Source of the DNA: Rothia endophytica
Lineage (GTDB): Bacteria; Actinomycetota; Actinomycetes; Actinomycetales; Micrococcaceae
DNA length: 64,000 bases
Reading direction: 5' to 3'
Assembly (NCBI RefSeq): GCF_928381505.1
Contig: NZ_CAKMSJ010000002.1
Location: 186,001 to 250,000, forward strand
In this document: positions 20,664-29,064 of the stretch, piece by piece
How positions within the stretch are numbered: position 1 is the stretch's first letter
Layout: every line of letters begins with the position of its first letter
Made by a program: the position numbers and the translations under genes
The notes under the pieces: model-generated
Database searches by the model: none
The model's input: only the letters and a program-made list of their open reading frames with translations
What the model was told of the DNA's origin: nothing

Positions 20664-21152
20664 TTAGCCTACCCAGATACGGTCGCCCTTGATTTCAAGA
20701 GGGAATTCCGCCAAAGCCGTTTCAGCCGGACCGCCCTGGGGAGCGCCGTCCTCATTGGAGAAGACAGAAGCGTGGCAGGGGCAGTTCATGGTCTTTTCTT
20801 TTTGCGCGTTAATCTGGCAGCCCTGATGGGTGCAGACTGACGAGAAAGCGTGGAAGGTGCCCTCGGTAGGCTGAGTAATCATCACGCTGGTTCCCTGAGC
20901 GGTAGCTTTGATAACGCCGCCAACCGGCACATCTGCTACAGCCGCCATGTCGGTGGGCTCTGCCGGGGCACCGGGGTCAATGGCCTCGGCAGTAACGTTA
21001 GAGTCCATGGAGGAGCCGCATGCGGTAAGAGCTAGAGCTCCTGCACCAGCTCCAACAGCGCCAACCGCTGAACGGCGCGTCATTCCAGCGTTTTCAGTGA
21101 TTTCTTTGGCTGATGAAGAGTTGGCTGATGAACAACCACAGGTATTGCACAC
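20664..21152 (-). CDS. Rieske [2Fe-2S] Tat-exported lipoprotein
   Basis: 162 residues. The Rieske cluster ligands are in CTHQGC (about 113-118) and CPCHAS (about 129-134), with the usual C-x-H...C-x-x-H order. The N-terminus has a twin-arginine motif (MTRRSAVG, about 24-31), a hydrophobic run and a lipobox-like LTAC, so the protein should be folded, exported by Tat and lipid-anchored. An unusual CNTCGCSS stretch precedes the signal. Start: GTG with AAGGAG seven bases upstream, within the end of the ribonuclease D gene. It probably transfers electrons in the envelope; the partner is unknown. Confidence 0.88.
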   Translation of the reverse strand: MCNTCGCSSANSSSAKEITENAGMTRRSAVGAVGAGAGALALTACGSSMDSNVTAEAIDPGAPAEPTDMAAVADVPVGGVIKATAQGTSVMITQPTEGTFHAFSSVCTHQGCQINAQKEKTMNCPCHASVFSNEDGAPQGGPAETALAEFPLEIKGDRIWVG

Positions 21153-21155
21153 GGT

Positions 21156-22463
21156 TTACTCCTTAGAGGTAGAGGGGGCAGGGCCCAGAATCTCACCAAA
21201 AATCTCAGCAAGAGAGCCTACTACCACTTCAATTTGCCACTCTCGGGCTCCCAAATCAAGCAGGGCTGACCTAAGTCGCGCGGCGGTTGGCTCGGCGGGA
21301 GGGTCCCAGCAGAGACGGCGCAGAGTATCAGGCGACAAGAGGTTTTCCTGGGGCAGGGTAAGTTCCTCTGCCAGGGCAACTACCGCAGGTTTAGCCTCAG
21401 CAAAGAGCTGGGCTGATAGAGGGCGCTTAGTCTCCCACGCCTTCAGAGGTGGTGGCCCTTCTGCCGGGGTGGTGAAGGGGACCGGTTGAGTGTCGTTCTT
21501 AGCGTCGGTGATTGCCCTAACCCAGCGCGGAGCTTCTCGCTTGAGGGCACGCGTCTGGAAACCCGGAACCTGTAAAATTGCGGGAACCGAACGGGGCATG
21601 AGCCGGGCTGCTTGAATCAGAGCGGGATCGGGCAGCAGGCGCTTAGGCGCTACGTCCTTTGTTTGGGCAAGACGTTCACGCTCGTACCAGAGATTGCGCA
21701 ACGCGGTCAGCTGACGGCGGTTCTTTAGCTCTCTAATTCCCTTAGTTTTACGCCAGGGGTCCTTTTTGGGCTCTCTTTCCCAGACCTCGCACTCATACCT
21801 AAACTCTTCGAGGGCGTACCCGAGCTTATCCTGCTCTCGTAACACCTCTTCAACGGCATCGCGCAGATCCAGCAGAATTTCGACGTCTAAGGCGGCGTAG
21901 TTGAGCCACTCTTCGGGCAGAGGCCGCTTAGACCAGTCAACCGATGAGTGCTCCTTGGCAAGTTTGAAACCCAAAAGGTTTTCTACCATGAACCCCAGGC
22001 CAACGCGCTCGAAGCCGGCCAGACGGCCGCCCATCTCGGTATCAAAAAGGGCGTCGGGGTACATCCCCAGTTCAGCCAGGCAGGGGAGGTCCTGGGTGGC
22101 AGCATGCAAGACCCACTCCACACCTGAAAGAGCATCATTGATGGGGGAGAGATCCTCAAAAGCTTCGGGATCAATGATGATGACGCCCGAATCTCCGCGC
22201 TTGAGTTGCACCAGGAAGGCACGCTGCCCGTATCTAATACCCGAGGCGCGTTCGGTATCGACGGCGACTGGTCCAGTCTGCTCAGATAACAGCTGGGCTA
22301 CTCTCTTCAGCCCGCGTTCGGTATTGATGACGCTGGGTGTGCCCCCTGCTGGAGCATCAAGCCTAACCAGCTCAGGGATCTGAAGGCCACTGGGTAACCC
22401 AAAATCGCTGCTCACGGGCCCGGTGGGTGCCGCTGGAGTACCGGGGTTAGTAGATGCGGACAT
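21156..22463 (-). CDS. Ribonuclease D-like 3'-5' exonuclease with HRDC domain
   Basis: About 435 residues. DEDD-family exonuclease motifs: AVDTERASGIRYGQRA (Exo I, Asp and Glu), HAATQDLPCL (Exo II) and NYAALDVEILLDL (Exo III, with Tyr and Asp). An HRDC domain lies at about 250-320, and the C-terminal extension is typical of actinobacterial members near dxs. It should trim structured RNA 3' ends. The frame is open to 22499; the ATG at 22463 has AAGAGAG upstream and fits the family better, but ATG 22493 is also possible. Its stop is 3 bases before the Rieske start, so the two are coupled. Confidence 0.87.
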   Translation of the reverse strand: MSASTNPGTPAAPTGPVSSDFGLPSGLQIPELVRLDAPAGGTPSVINTERGLKRVAQLLSEQTGPVAVDTERASGIRYGQRAFLVQLKRGDSGVIIIDPEAFEDLSPINDALSGVEWVLHAATQDLPCLAELGMYPDALFDTEMGGRLAGFERVGLGFMVENLLGFKLAKEHSSVDWSKRPLPEEWLNYAALDVEILLDLRDAVEEVLREQDKLGYALEEFRYECEVWEREPKKDPWRKTKGIRELKNRRQLTALRNLWYERERLAQTKDVAPKRLLPDPALIQAARLMPRSVPAILQVPGFQTRALKREAPRWVRAITDAKNDTQPVPFTTPAEGPPPLKAWETKRPLSAQLFAEAKPAVVALAEELTLPQENLLSPDTLRRLCWDPPAEPTAARLRSALLDLGAREWQIEVVVGSLAEIFGEILGPAPSTSKE

Positions 22464-22550
22464 GGGCAGACTCTCTTTCGCGGCGGTAGGCATACTCAAC
22501 TATTATGCCACCTTGTAGAAAACGGAAGCTAAGTCTGAGTTAAGCACGGG

Positions 22551-22973
22551 TTACTTCTGCACTGGCTTCTCTTCTAGGGTGAGGGAAACAGAGTTGATGC
22601 AGTAGCGCAGGTCGGTGGGGGTAGCGTAGCCTTCACCCTCAAAAACGTGCCCCAGGTGGGAATCGCAGGCGGCACAGCGTACCTCGGTACGCACCATGCC
22701 CATGCTGCGGTCCTGGATGTAACGCACGCTAGATTCGTCTGCAGGCTCATAAAAAGAGGGCCAACCGCAGTGGCTCTCAAATTTCTCGGTAGAGCGAAAG
22801 AGCTCAACCCCGCAGGCCCGGCACGAGTAGACACCTTCAGTGGTGGTGTCCCAGTATTCACCGGTAAAAGGACGCTCGGTGCCGCCCTCGCGCAGCACAG
22901 CATACTCGGTGGGATTCAGCACGGATTTCCAGTCTTTAACCACAGATCCAACGCCGGGTATAAAATCGTTCAC
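22551..22973 (-). CDS. msrB: Peptide-methionine (R)-S-oxide reductase MsrB
   Basis: 140 residues. It has the two zinc-binding CxxC pairs (SCRACGVELF at about 50-59 and CAACDSHLGHVF at about 99-110) and the catalytic Cys in RYCINSVSL (about 123-131). WPSFYEP and GEYWD, which shape the substrate pocket, are present. It reduces methionine-R-sulfoxide in oxidised proteins using thioredoxin. ATG start; AAGGCA is the only weak ribosome site. It appears monocistronic. Confidence 0.95.
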   Translation of the reverse strand: MNDFIPGVGSVVKDWKSVLNPTEYAVLREGGTERPFTGEYWDTTTEGVYSCRACGVELFRSTEKFESHCGWPSFYEPADESSVRYIQDRSMGMVRTEVRCAACDSHLGHVFEGEGYATPTDLRYCINSVSLTLEEKPVQK

Positions 22974-23147
22974 GACAGTGCCTTTCTTTTTCAGTAGAGG
23001 GTATTTTTTTTACCCTACCTCTAGTAGCGTGCCGGCATACCTTCTTATTCCCGCTTCATACCCACCCAGGGCAGCTACCCTGCACGAGCGATGAAGTTGA
23101 GCACACCAACCCCGGCCGTGTCACTCCTGTGTTCTAAACTGGTCACT

Positions 23148-24416
23148 ATGGTTCAACTAAGCCCTGAAGAAAAACCCGCGAAAATGTGGAAACCGCTGAC
23201 CTTCGGCCTGGTATCGGGTGCGACCCTGGCTACCGTTGGTCTGGCAGGTTCAGCCGGTCTAGCCACCTATTTCGCCCGGCGCGTGGTGGTCCCACCCAAA
23301 ACCCCGGTAGAGGACGTGCGGGTACACTCCCTGGGATATGACTCAGTTGATATCGCCGCAGGGCAAGAACCGAGCAGCATCAGAATAGACGCCACAGACC
23401 GCACCCGCGCTCGCGGCAATTACGGCTTATACTTTTCGGGCGGAGCGGGCTTCGCGGTGCTGGGGGAGGTCATCAGTTACTCACCCAAAGACCAGACCGT
23501 CACCCGGCAGATCCTAAAAATTATTCGTGGCGATATCTCAGACATCGAGCGGGGGCGACTGAGTGGAGTGGTAGCACCCCACCCTAGCGACGCTGGTTAT
23601 TCTTCTGAAGATACTGAGCTTAATCTGCCGGTTGGGCCTGCCCCTGCCTGGCTGATTCGCCCCGGCGCGTCCCTTAGTGCGCAGCCAGCTCAGAAGGTTG
23701 AAAGCAGCCCTGCTACCAGTAGTTCAACCTGGGCCATCATGGTGCACGGTATGGGCGCGACCAGGGCTGAAACCCTGCGTGCCCTGAGCGCAACTCAGTC
23801 CCTGGGCCTCACCTCTTTGCATATGAGCTACCGCAATGACCGCGAAGCTCCCGCCTCAGAAGACGGCAGGTACGGGCTGGGGTTCACAGAATGGCGTGAT
23901 GTTGAGGTTGCCATCGACTACGCCTTAGAGCACGGCGCGGACGACGTGGTGCTTTTTGGGTGGTCCATGGGTGGGTCTATTTCCTTGCAGGCTGCCGACA
24001 AGGCGCACAACCGAAAGCATGTTAGGGCCCTCGTATTGGACGGCCCCGCCCTCAATTGGATTGAACTGATTCAGTATCACTCTCAGCTCAACAAAATGCC
24101 CCTGCGTATTGGGCAGCTGGGTGTTTCGATGATTACCCACCCGGCGCTCAAGGTCTTCACCGGGCTCAAGGATCCCATCCGGCTAGAGGAAATCTCCTGG
24201 CCTCACCGGGCTTCAGACATTAAGGTACCTACCCTCATCATGCACTCAGTCGATGATGCCTATGTGCCGGTTGGCCCTTCTCAGGAGCTTGCCGCAAAGT
24301 CAGACCTCGTCGATTTCGTTCTCTTCGAGGGGGCAGCCCACACCCGCGAGTGGAACGTGGATCCCGTCAAATGGGAACAGACGGTGATTGACTGGCTAGA
24401 GCCCCGTCTTGGCTAG
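23148..24416 (+). CDS. Alpha/beta hydrolase with N-terminal membrane anchor
   Basis: About 422 residues. An N-terminal membrane segment (about 12-40, LTFGLVSGATLATVGLAG) is followed by an alpha/beta hydrolase core. It has an oxyanion loop in VHGMGATRAE, the nucleophile elbow FGWSMGGSI, and the Asp and His regions HSVDDAYVPV and GAAHTREW. It is likely an esterase or peptidase facing the outside; the substrate is unknown. An upstream ATG (23091) is in frame, but the extra 19 residues look non-coding. TAAACT at 23135-23140 is 7 bases before ATG 23148, so the mRNA may be leaderless. Confidence 0.8.
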   Translation: MVQLSPEEKPAKMWKPLTFGLVSGATLATVGLAGSAGLATYFARRVVVPPKTPVEDVRVHSLGYDSVDIAAGQEPSSIRIDATDRTRARGNYGLYFSGGAGFAVLGEVISYSPKDQTVTRQILKIIRGDISDIERGRLSGVVAPHPSDAGYSSEDTELNLPVGPAPAWLIRPGASLSAQPAQKVESSPATSSSTWAIMVHGMGATRAETLRALSATQSLGLTSLHMSYRNDREAPASEDGRYGLGFTEWRDVEVAIDYALEHGADDVVLFGWSMGGSISLQAADKAHNRKHVRALVLDGPALNWIELIQYHSQLNKMPLRIGQLGVSMITHPALKVFTGLKDPIRLEEISWPHRASDIKVPTLIMHSVDDAYVPVGPSQELAAKSDLVDFVLFEGAAHTREWNVDPVKWEQTVIDWLEPRLG

Positions 24417-24911
24417 CTAGGAAGCTGCGATATCAGCGTAGGAACCGGCAGTGACCTCCACCAGGTTATCGCCGGTTAGCTCTACGTCCAGCCCTCGTTT
24501 GCCTCCCGAGACCAGCACAGTGTCAAAGAGCTGGGCAGATTCATCGACCAGCGTGGGGTGAGAGATCTTCTGCCCCAGCGGCGAAATTCCGCCCACCACA
24601 TAGCCGGTGCGTTTCTGAGCGACCGCTGGGTCAGCCATCATCGCGGTCTTCCAACCCAGCGCCGCAGCGGCAGCTTTAAGGTTGAGCTTGCCACCTACCG
24701 GCACCACACAGACCGCGAAATCCTTTTCGTGATGGATCATCAGCGTCTTGAAAACCTGTTCGGGGGAGCGGCCCAGCTTCTGGGCAGCTTCAACCCCAAA
24801 GTTTGTTTCTCCGGCAGTGTGTTCATACTCCCGCACCTCAAAGTGCACCCCGGCGTCCTGTAAGACAGCTAGCGCGGCAGTAGCAGCAGCGGACTTCTTC
24901 TTTTTAGCCAT
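24417..24911 (-). CDS. ybaK: YbaK/EbsC-type Cys-tRNA(Pro) deacylase
   Basis: 164 residues covering a full YbaK domain. Diagnostic blocks are PVGGKLNLKAAAAALGWK (about 76-93) and TGYVVGGISPLGQK (about 106-119), with the substrate-binding Lys in FKTLMI. It should hydrolyse Cys mischarged onto tRNA-Pro. The N-terminus is Lys/Ala-rich. ATG start. It converges with the hydrolase with no gap (stops adjoin at 24416/24417). Confidence 0.9.
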   Translation of the reverse strand: MAKKKKSAAATAALAVLQDAGVHFEVREYEHTAGETNFGVEAAQKLGRSPEQVFKTLMIHHEKDFAVCVVPVGGKLNLKAAAAALGWKTAMMADPAVAQKRTGYVVGGISPLGQKISHPTLVDESAQLFDTVLVSGGKRGLDVELTGDNLVEVTAGSYADIAAS

Positions 24912-25030
24912 GAGACAACCTTTCTCTACTACCCATCAACCCTAGTACCCTCGGGGCAGAGCGCAACATTGGGTAAAAGTGGGGTAGAGCACTAGACTAA
25001 GCCTGTAAGAATCACCGACACGCACACGGG

Positions 25031-26098
25031 ATGAGAGTCACGCCCTTGGTCACCACCGTCCACCTCACCGATCGCACTCCCAACGTTTCAGCAGACGAAC
25101 TGCTGGCGGGGTTCCGCCCCTCCGAACGGTTCGGTGAGGTTTCCTTTGACACCTACCGCCCTGACCCTGCCCAGCCATCACAACAGCAGGCCGTGGACGC
25201 CCTCCGCGCCTTCGGTGTCAGCATCAACGGGGGAAGTGCAGCAACAGGCGGCTTCTTCGGCAAGCTCTTCGGCGGCGGCAAGAAAAAACCAGCAACTAAG
25301 GCCGGGCTCTACCTGGATGGCGGCTTCGGTGTCGGCAAAACCCACCTGCTGGCCTCCCTCTGGCACTCGGTAGAAGGCCCCAAAGCCTTTGGTACTTTCG
25401 TGGAATACACCAACCTGGTGGGTGCCCTCACCTTCCGCAAAACCGTAGAAGCCCTCTCGGCCTACAAGCTGGTCTGCATTGACGAATTTGAACTCGATGA
25501 CCCGGGTGACACCGTCCTCATGTCTCGACTCATGCGCGAACTGGCAGAAGCAGGGGTCAAGCTAGTCGCTACCTCCAACACCCTGCCCGGCTCACTGGGT
25601 GAGGGCCGCTTCGCCGCGGCTGACTTCAAACGTGAAATCCAGGTACTGGCCGAACAGTTCGACGTCATCCGAGTAGACGGCGAAGACTACCGCCACCGCG
25701 GACTACCCGCTGCCCCCTCCCCCGTCTCTGACGCGGACTTTGACACCACCGTCGCCCAAAACTTCGGTGACCTCGGCACCATCGCCGTAGACAGCTTCCC
25801 GGCTCTCATCGAGCACCTTTCCCGCGTGCACCCCTCCCGCTACCGCGAATTCATCAAGGGCCTTGATGCTGTCGCCTGGAAGAACGTGCAAACCATCGAC
25901 CAACAAGCTGTAGCCCTGCGCTTCGTTGTGCTCGCCGACCGCCTCTACGACAAAGACCTCCCCATCATCGCCAGCGGCGTACCCTTCGACCGCGTCTTCA
26001 CCCAAGAAATGATGGAAGGCGGCTACCAGAAGAAGTACTTCCGTGCGGTTTCGCGCCTTACTGCCTTGGCCCGTGAAGGCGGTAACCAGGGGGAGTGA
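25031..26098 (+). CDS. zapE: Cell division ATPase ZapE (AFG1 family)
   Basis: 355 residues. Walker A is GGFGVGKTHLLA (about 97-108) and Walker B LVCIDEFELDDP (about 147-158), followed by a sensor ATSNT block and the family-typical SRYREFI and YDKDLPI segments. A Gly-rich insertion lies at about 70-90. ZapE is an FtsZ-ring ATPase; in actinobacteria its role is inferred. ATG start with a weak ribosome site; a GTC/ATG-free N-terminus makes the start uncertain by a few codons. Its last 15 codons form the first unit of a tandem repeat. Confidence 0.9.
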   Translation: MRVTPLVTTVHLTDRTPNVSADELLAGFRPSERFGEVSFDTYRPDPAQPSQQQAVDALRAFGVSINGGSAATGGFFGKLFGGGKKKPATKAGLYLDGGFGVGKTHLLASLWHSVEGPKAFGTFVEYTNLVGALTFRKTVEALSAYKLVCIDEFELDDPGDTVLMSRLMRELAEAGVKLVATSNTLPGSLGEGRFAAADFKREIQVLAEQFDVIRVDGEDYRHRGLPAAPSPVSDADFDTTVAQNFGDLGTIAVDSFPALIEHLSRVHPSRYREFIKGLDAVAWKNVQTIDQQAVALRFVVLADRLYDKDLPIIASGVPFDRVFTQEMMEGGYQKKYFRAVSRLTALAREGGNQGE

Positions 26099-26340
26099 GA
26101 AGGACGCGAAACCACTGCGTTCGCTCTTGTGAGCTCGCGCGCTCGCTCCCTCTCTCTCCGTCCCGCCTTACTGCCTTGGCACGTGAAGGCGGTAACCAGG
26201 GGGAGTGAGAAGGACGCGAAACCACTGCGTTCGCTCTTGTGAGCTCGCGCGCTCGCTCCCGCTCTCTCCGTCCCGCCTCACCGCACTGGCCCGTGAAGGC
26301 GGTAACCAGGGGGGAGTGAGAAGGGCGCGAAACCACTGCC
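26054..26340. repeat. Tandem 110-bp repeat copying the zapE 3' end
   Basis: Units start at 26054, 26164 and 26274 with the same CGCCTTACTGCCTTGGC-like sequence (the third is CGCCTCACCGCACTGGC). The first two are full 110-bp units that differ at only two positions; the third is about 66 bp. Each unit contains the last 15 codons and stop of zapE (RLTALAREGGNQGE) and, in the full ones, a palindromic GAGCTCGCGCGCTCGCTCC core. Only the first copy is part of the zapE gene. Confidence 0.92.
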
Positions 26341-26342
26341 CT

Positions 26343-26912
26343 CTAAACAGGGAACCCCTTTTCAGCCCACTGGGCGCGGGTCATGGTAGCTGTCCGCGCC
26401 GTCAGCCGGGGTTGCTCACCGTTGGGTAACCGGCGGTCAACCGTGCCCTCAGGCACCGTGCGGATGTCGCTAAAACCTACCGCAAGAGCTGCTTTCTCAG
26501 AGGCTGTGTTGCCCTCAATGGCAGTCCAGGTTAGCTGATTGAGCCCCATGCCCTGAGGGTCAAAGGCAAAACCCATTACGACAGCCAAAGCCTCTTTGAG
26601 GGTCCCCTTGCCCCGCATCTGCGGTGCCATCCAGAAACCCACCTCAGCTGCGTCGTCCTCAATATCAAACAGGGTAACCACGCCGGCAAAGACCCCGCTA
26701 TAGTCAATACCCCATACCAGCTCACTACCATTGGACGCCGCAACGCGAGTGTAGTCAATGAACATACGCGCATTATCCAGGGTGTAGTCCAGGGGAATGC
26801 TCTTGCACCAACGCACAATCTCGGGGTCGATGCAGGCAGCGGCAATAGCTGCAGCGTCCGCATCTCGCAAGGGACGCAGGGTGAAACGTTCAGCAATCAA
26901 GCTTGGATACAT
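26343..26912 (-). CDS. GNAT family N-acetyltransferase
   Basis: 189 residues with the RimJ/RimL-like layout. It starts ERFTLRPLRDADAAAIAAAC; the beta-4 strand is WGIDYSGVFAGVVTLFDI, and the acetyl-CoA loop lies in GFWMAPQMRGKGTLKEAL (about 92-109), with ALAVGFSDIR near the end. It likely acetylates an amine on a protein N-terminus or small molecule; the substrate is unknown. Start ATG 26912. Its stop lies 3 bases from the zapE-derived repeat. Confidence 0.85.
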   Translation of the reverse strand: MYPSLIAERFTLRPLRDADAAAIAAACIDPEIVRWCKSIPLDYTLDNARMFIDYTRVAASNGSELVWGIDYSGVFAGVVTLFDIEDDAAEVGFWMAPQMRGKGTLKEALAVVMGFAFDPQGMGLNQLTWTAIEGNTASEKAALAVGFSDIRTVPEGTVDRRLPNGEQPRLTARTATMTRAQWAEKGFPV

Positions 26913-27131
26913 GGCTAACCTCTCAATGCAGTAAACACTTCAATCCTAAATGGCTGTGGCGCAGTGCATAGACTAAAAAATTCTCTTGACTAGGGTGTGA
27001 AGGCCAAAAATTCAGCCCTGACTAGTGTAAATGGCGATTTCTGCGGGGTGTGACCTAATTTGGCAAGCGACCAAAAAGGCTGTAGTGTATATACACGTTG
27101 GTTCGAAGCGTGAAAACGCAACGTAACATCT

Positions 27132-27204
<73 letters not shown>

Positions 27205-27227
27205 CGCAAAACCTCTTGTAGGTTTAT

Positions 27228-27299
27228 GCGCGATTGGCGCAGCGGTAGCGCACTTCCTTGACATGGAAGGGGTCACTGGTTCGATCCCAGTATCGCGCA
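27228..27299 (+). tRNA. tRNA-Val (anticodon GAC), copy 1
   Basis: A 72-base cloverleaf. Acceptor GCGCGAT pairs with ATCGCGC, anticodon loop TTGACAT, T-arm CTGGTTCGATCCCAG, discriminator A. 23 bases after the first tRNA-Gly, so probably co-transcribed. Confidence 0.97.
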
Positions 27300-27346
27300 C
27301 GCATGATACTCAAGTATCACGTAAAGAACTTCGGTTCAATTAATAT

Positions 27347-27419
<73 letters not shown>

Positions 27420-27424
27420 CCAAG

Positions 27425-27453
27425 AAAACCCCGGTCCTAGCGTCCGGGGTTTT
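27425..27453 (+). terminator. Terminator after the first tRNA group
   Basis: AAAACCCCGG / CCGGGGTTTT stem (10 bp) with a 9-base loop, then GTTTTGC. It ends the Gly-Val-Gly transcription unit. Confidence 0.85.
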
Positions 27454-27621
27454 GTTTTGCTCTCTCACAGTAAGCGGGCGTGCACTTTAGCGCCGAACGT
27501 GCGCTCTAAAGCCGCACATTCGGCGCTAATACGCACATTCACTGGGTAAGCGTCCAGGGGCCGGGAACAGCAACACCACATTTGCCAAGACCCCCCACAC
27601 ATCTGTATAGTAATTCGAGTT

Positions 27622-27694
<73 letters not shown>

Positions 27695-27744
27695 CTCACG
27701 AAAACCAAAAGTTTTCGCCCCTCAAACCCCAGGTTTGAGCGTGT

Positions 27745-27815
27745 GGTGAGGTGGTCGAGTGGTTAGGCAACGGTCTGCAAAACCGTGTACGCGGGTTCGA
27801 GTCCCGTCCTCACCT
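27745..27815 (+). tRNA. tRNA-Cys (anticodon GCA)
   Basis: A 71-base cloverleaf. Acceptor GGTGAGG pairs with CCTCACC, anticodon loop CTGCAAA, T-loop TTCGAGT, discriminator T. CCA appears to be encoded directly after (27816-27818). Confidence 0.97.
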
Positions 27816-27819
27816 CCAC

Positions 27820-27891
27820 GCGCGATTGGCGCAGCGGTAGCGCACTTCCTTGACATGGAAGGGGTCACTGGTTCGATCCCAGTATCGCGCA
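27820..27891 (+). tRNA. tRNA-Val (anticodon GAC), copy 2
   Basis: Identical to the copy at 27228. It lies 4 bases after tRNA-Cys and is followed by a duplicated 3' remnant at 27988. Confidence 0.97.
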
Positions 27892-27987
27892 CAGATGATA
27901 CATAGGTATCCGGTGCTCACTGTTTCATTACGGTGACCACTCCAGGAAATTTTTATTTCCTCGCCAGCTCGGAAAATTTCCTTCCGT

Positions 27988-28011
27988 CTGGTTCGATCCC
28001 AGTATCGCGCA
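27988..28011 (+). pseudogene. Remnant of a tRNA-Val 3' end (T-arm plus acceptor)
   Basis: 24 bases (CTGGTTCGATCCCAG plus TATCGCGCA) identical to the 3' end of tRNA-Val, with no 5' part. It lies 96 bases after the intact gene. A short CGCGCACAAAGAA repeat recurs at about 28139, again just before a terminator. It may be a relic of an att-site event or of slipped duplication. Confidence 0.85.
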
Positions 28012-28019
28012 CAAAGAAG

Positions 28020-28048
28020 ACTCCCTAGCTTTCAGCTGGGGAGTTTTT
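28020..28048 (+). terminator. Terminator 1 of the second tRNA group
   Basis: ACTCCCTAGCT / AGCTGGGGAGT stem (one wobble/mismatch) with a 3-base loop and TTTTT tail. Nearly identical to the terminator 130 bases downstream. Confidence 0.85.
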
Positions 28049-28149
28049 GCGTCTCTGGTTCTCCAAGCTCGCAGAGCTCGCTTATTACGCAGGCTCTTAC
28101 AAGCTCGCGCGCTCGCTTCCGCCTGCTCCATCCATTAACGCGCACAAAG

Positions 28150-28180
28150 AAAACTCCCCAGCTTCTAGCTGGGGAGTTTT
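28150..28180 (+). terminator. Terminator 2, duplicated copy
   Basis: Perfect 14-bp stem AAAACTCCCCAGCT / AGCTGGGGAGTTTT with a 3-base loop. Preceded by CGCGCACAAAGAA, the same junction as in terminator 1, so the tRNA tail plus terminator seems to have been duplicated. The 90 bases between hold AAGCTCGCGCGCTCGCTTCC, a version of the palindromic core in the zapE repeat. Confidence 0.85.
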
Positions 28181-28336
28181 CGCTTTAAAACCTAAAGGTG
28201 AAAACCGAACAAACGTAAAAATTGAACTTAAACGGTTCAAGGTGGCATCTGGTCTAGAAACCACATTCCGAAAGTGTCAGGCTGAAAATGACGGTTTAAA
28301 AGCCCCCACAGGGCCCCACCAGCACAGGAACACCAC

Positions 28337-29050
28337 ATGACTTCGAGAACCCCCGCCGCCAAGCCTCCACTGATCTCCAACGTCCTCGCCAAGTACATTA
28401 TGGCCATCACCGGCATCGTCTTCGCCCTCTTCGTGATGGTGCACATGTACGGCAACCTCAAAGTCTATAAAGGCCCTGAAGCCTTCAACGACTACGCCCT
28501 CTTCCTGCGAACCCTCTTCGAGCCGCTCTTCCCCTACGAGGGCTTCCTCTGGGTCTTCCGCGTCGCCCTGCTGGTCTGCCTCATCGGGCACGTAGGCTGC
28601 GCCGTTCTCCTGTCCTCCCGCGCCAAGAAAGCCCGCGGATCCCACAAACGCAGGGGTCTTAAAGGCTTCAAATCCTTCACCGCCCGCACCATGCCGGTCA
28701 CCGGAATCGTTCTTCTGCTCTTTGTCATCTTCCACATTCTTGACCTGACCGCCGGCGTGGGTGTGGCACCCACCGACTTCCAGCACGGCAGCCAAGCAGG
28801 CAGTTTCGCCTACGAGAACCTGGTCGCCAGTTTCCAACGCCCTGTAGTAGCCCTCATCTACCTTCTTGCCATGGTCATTCTCTTCCTGCACCTAGCCCAC
28901 GGGCTCTGGGCAGCGGTCTACGACTTCGGTGTGACCGTCAGCGAAAAAGCCCGCTCCTGGGTCATCCTCATTGCCGGTGTTTACGCGCTCATCGTCATGC
29001 TGGGCAACATCAGCATCCCCCTTGCCGTGCTCTTCGGGCTAGTGAAATAG
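28337..29050 (+). CDS. sdhC: Succinate dehydrogenase cytochrome b subunit (b558 type)
   Basis: 237 residues with five membrane helices, the single-subunit diheme type. Candidate heme-ligating His residues lie in ALFVMVHMYGN (about 33-43), IGHVGCAVLL, LFVIFHILDL and LFLHLAHGLWAAVY (about 182-195). It anchors SdhAB and passes electrons to menaquinone. ATG start after AGGAACACC. First gene of sdhCAB, 14 bases before sdhA. Confidence 0.92.
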   Translation: MTSRTPAAKPPLISNVLAKYIMAITGIVFALFVMVHMYGNLKVYKGPEAFNDYALFLRTLFEPLFPYEGFLWVFRVALLVCLIGHVGCAVLLSSRAKKARGSHKRRGLKGFKSFTARTMPVTGIVLLLFVIFHILDLTAGVGVAPTDFQHGSQAGSFAYENLVASFQRPVVALIYLLAMVILFLHLAHGLWAAVYDFGVTVSEKARSWVILIAGVYALIVMLGNISIPLAVLFGLVK

Positions 29051-29064
29051 AAAGATAAGCAATT

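Noticed and set aside
26058..26336. Minus-strand frame with repeated RPSHSPW units
   Set aside because: Produced by the tandem repeat opposite zapE; no start signal and no similarity to real genes.
26054..26340. Possible CRISPR-like array
   Set aside because: Unit length is 110 bp with no spacer variety, and units are copies of the zapE end. No cas genes.
28277..28891. 204-codon minus-strand frame opposite sdhC
   Set aside because: Glu/Gly-rich shadow of sdhC with no motif.
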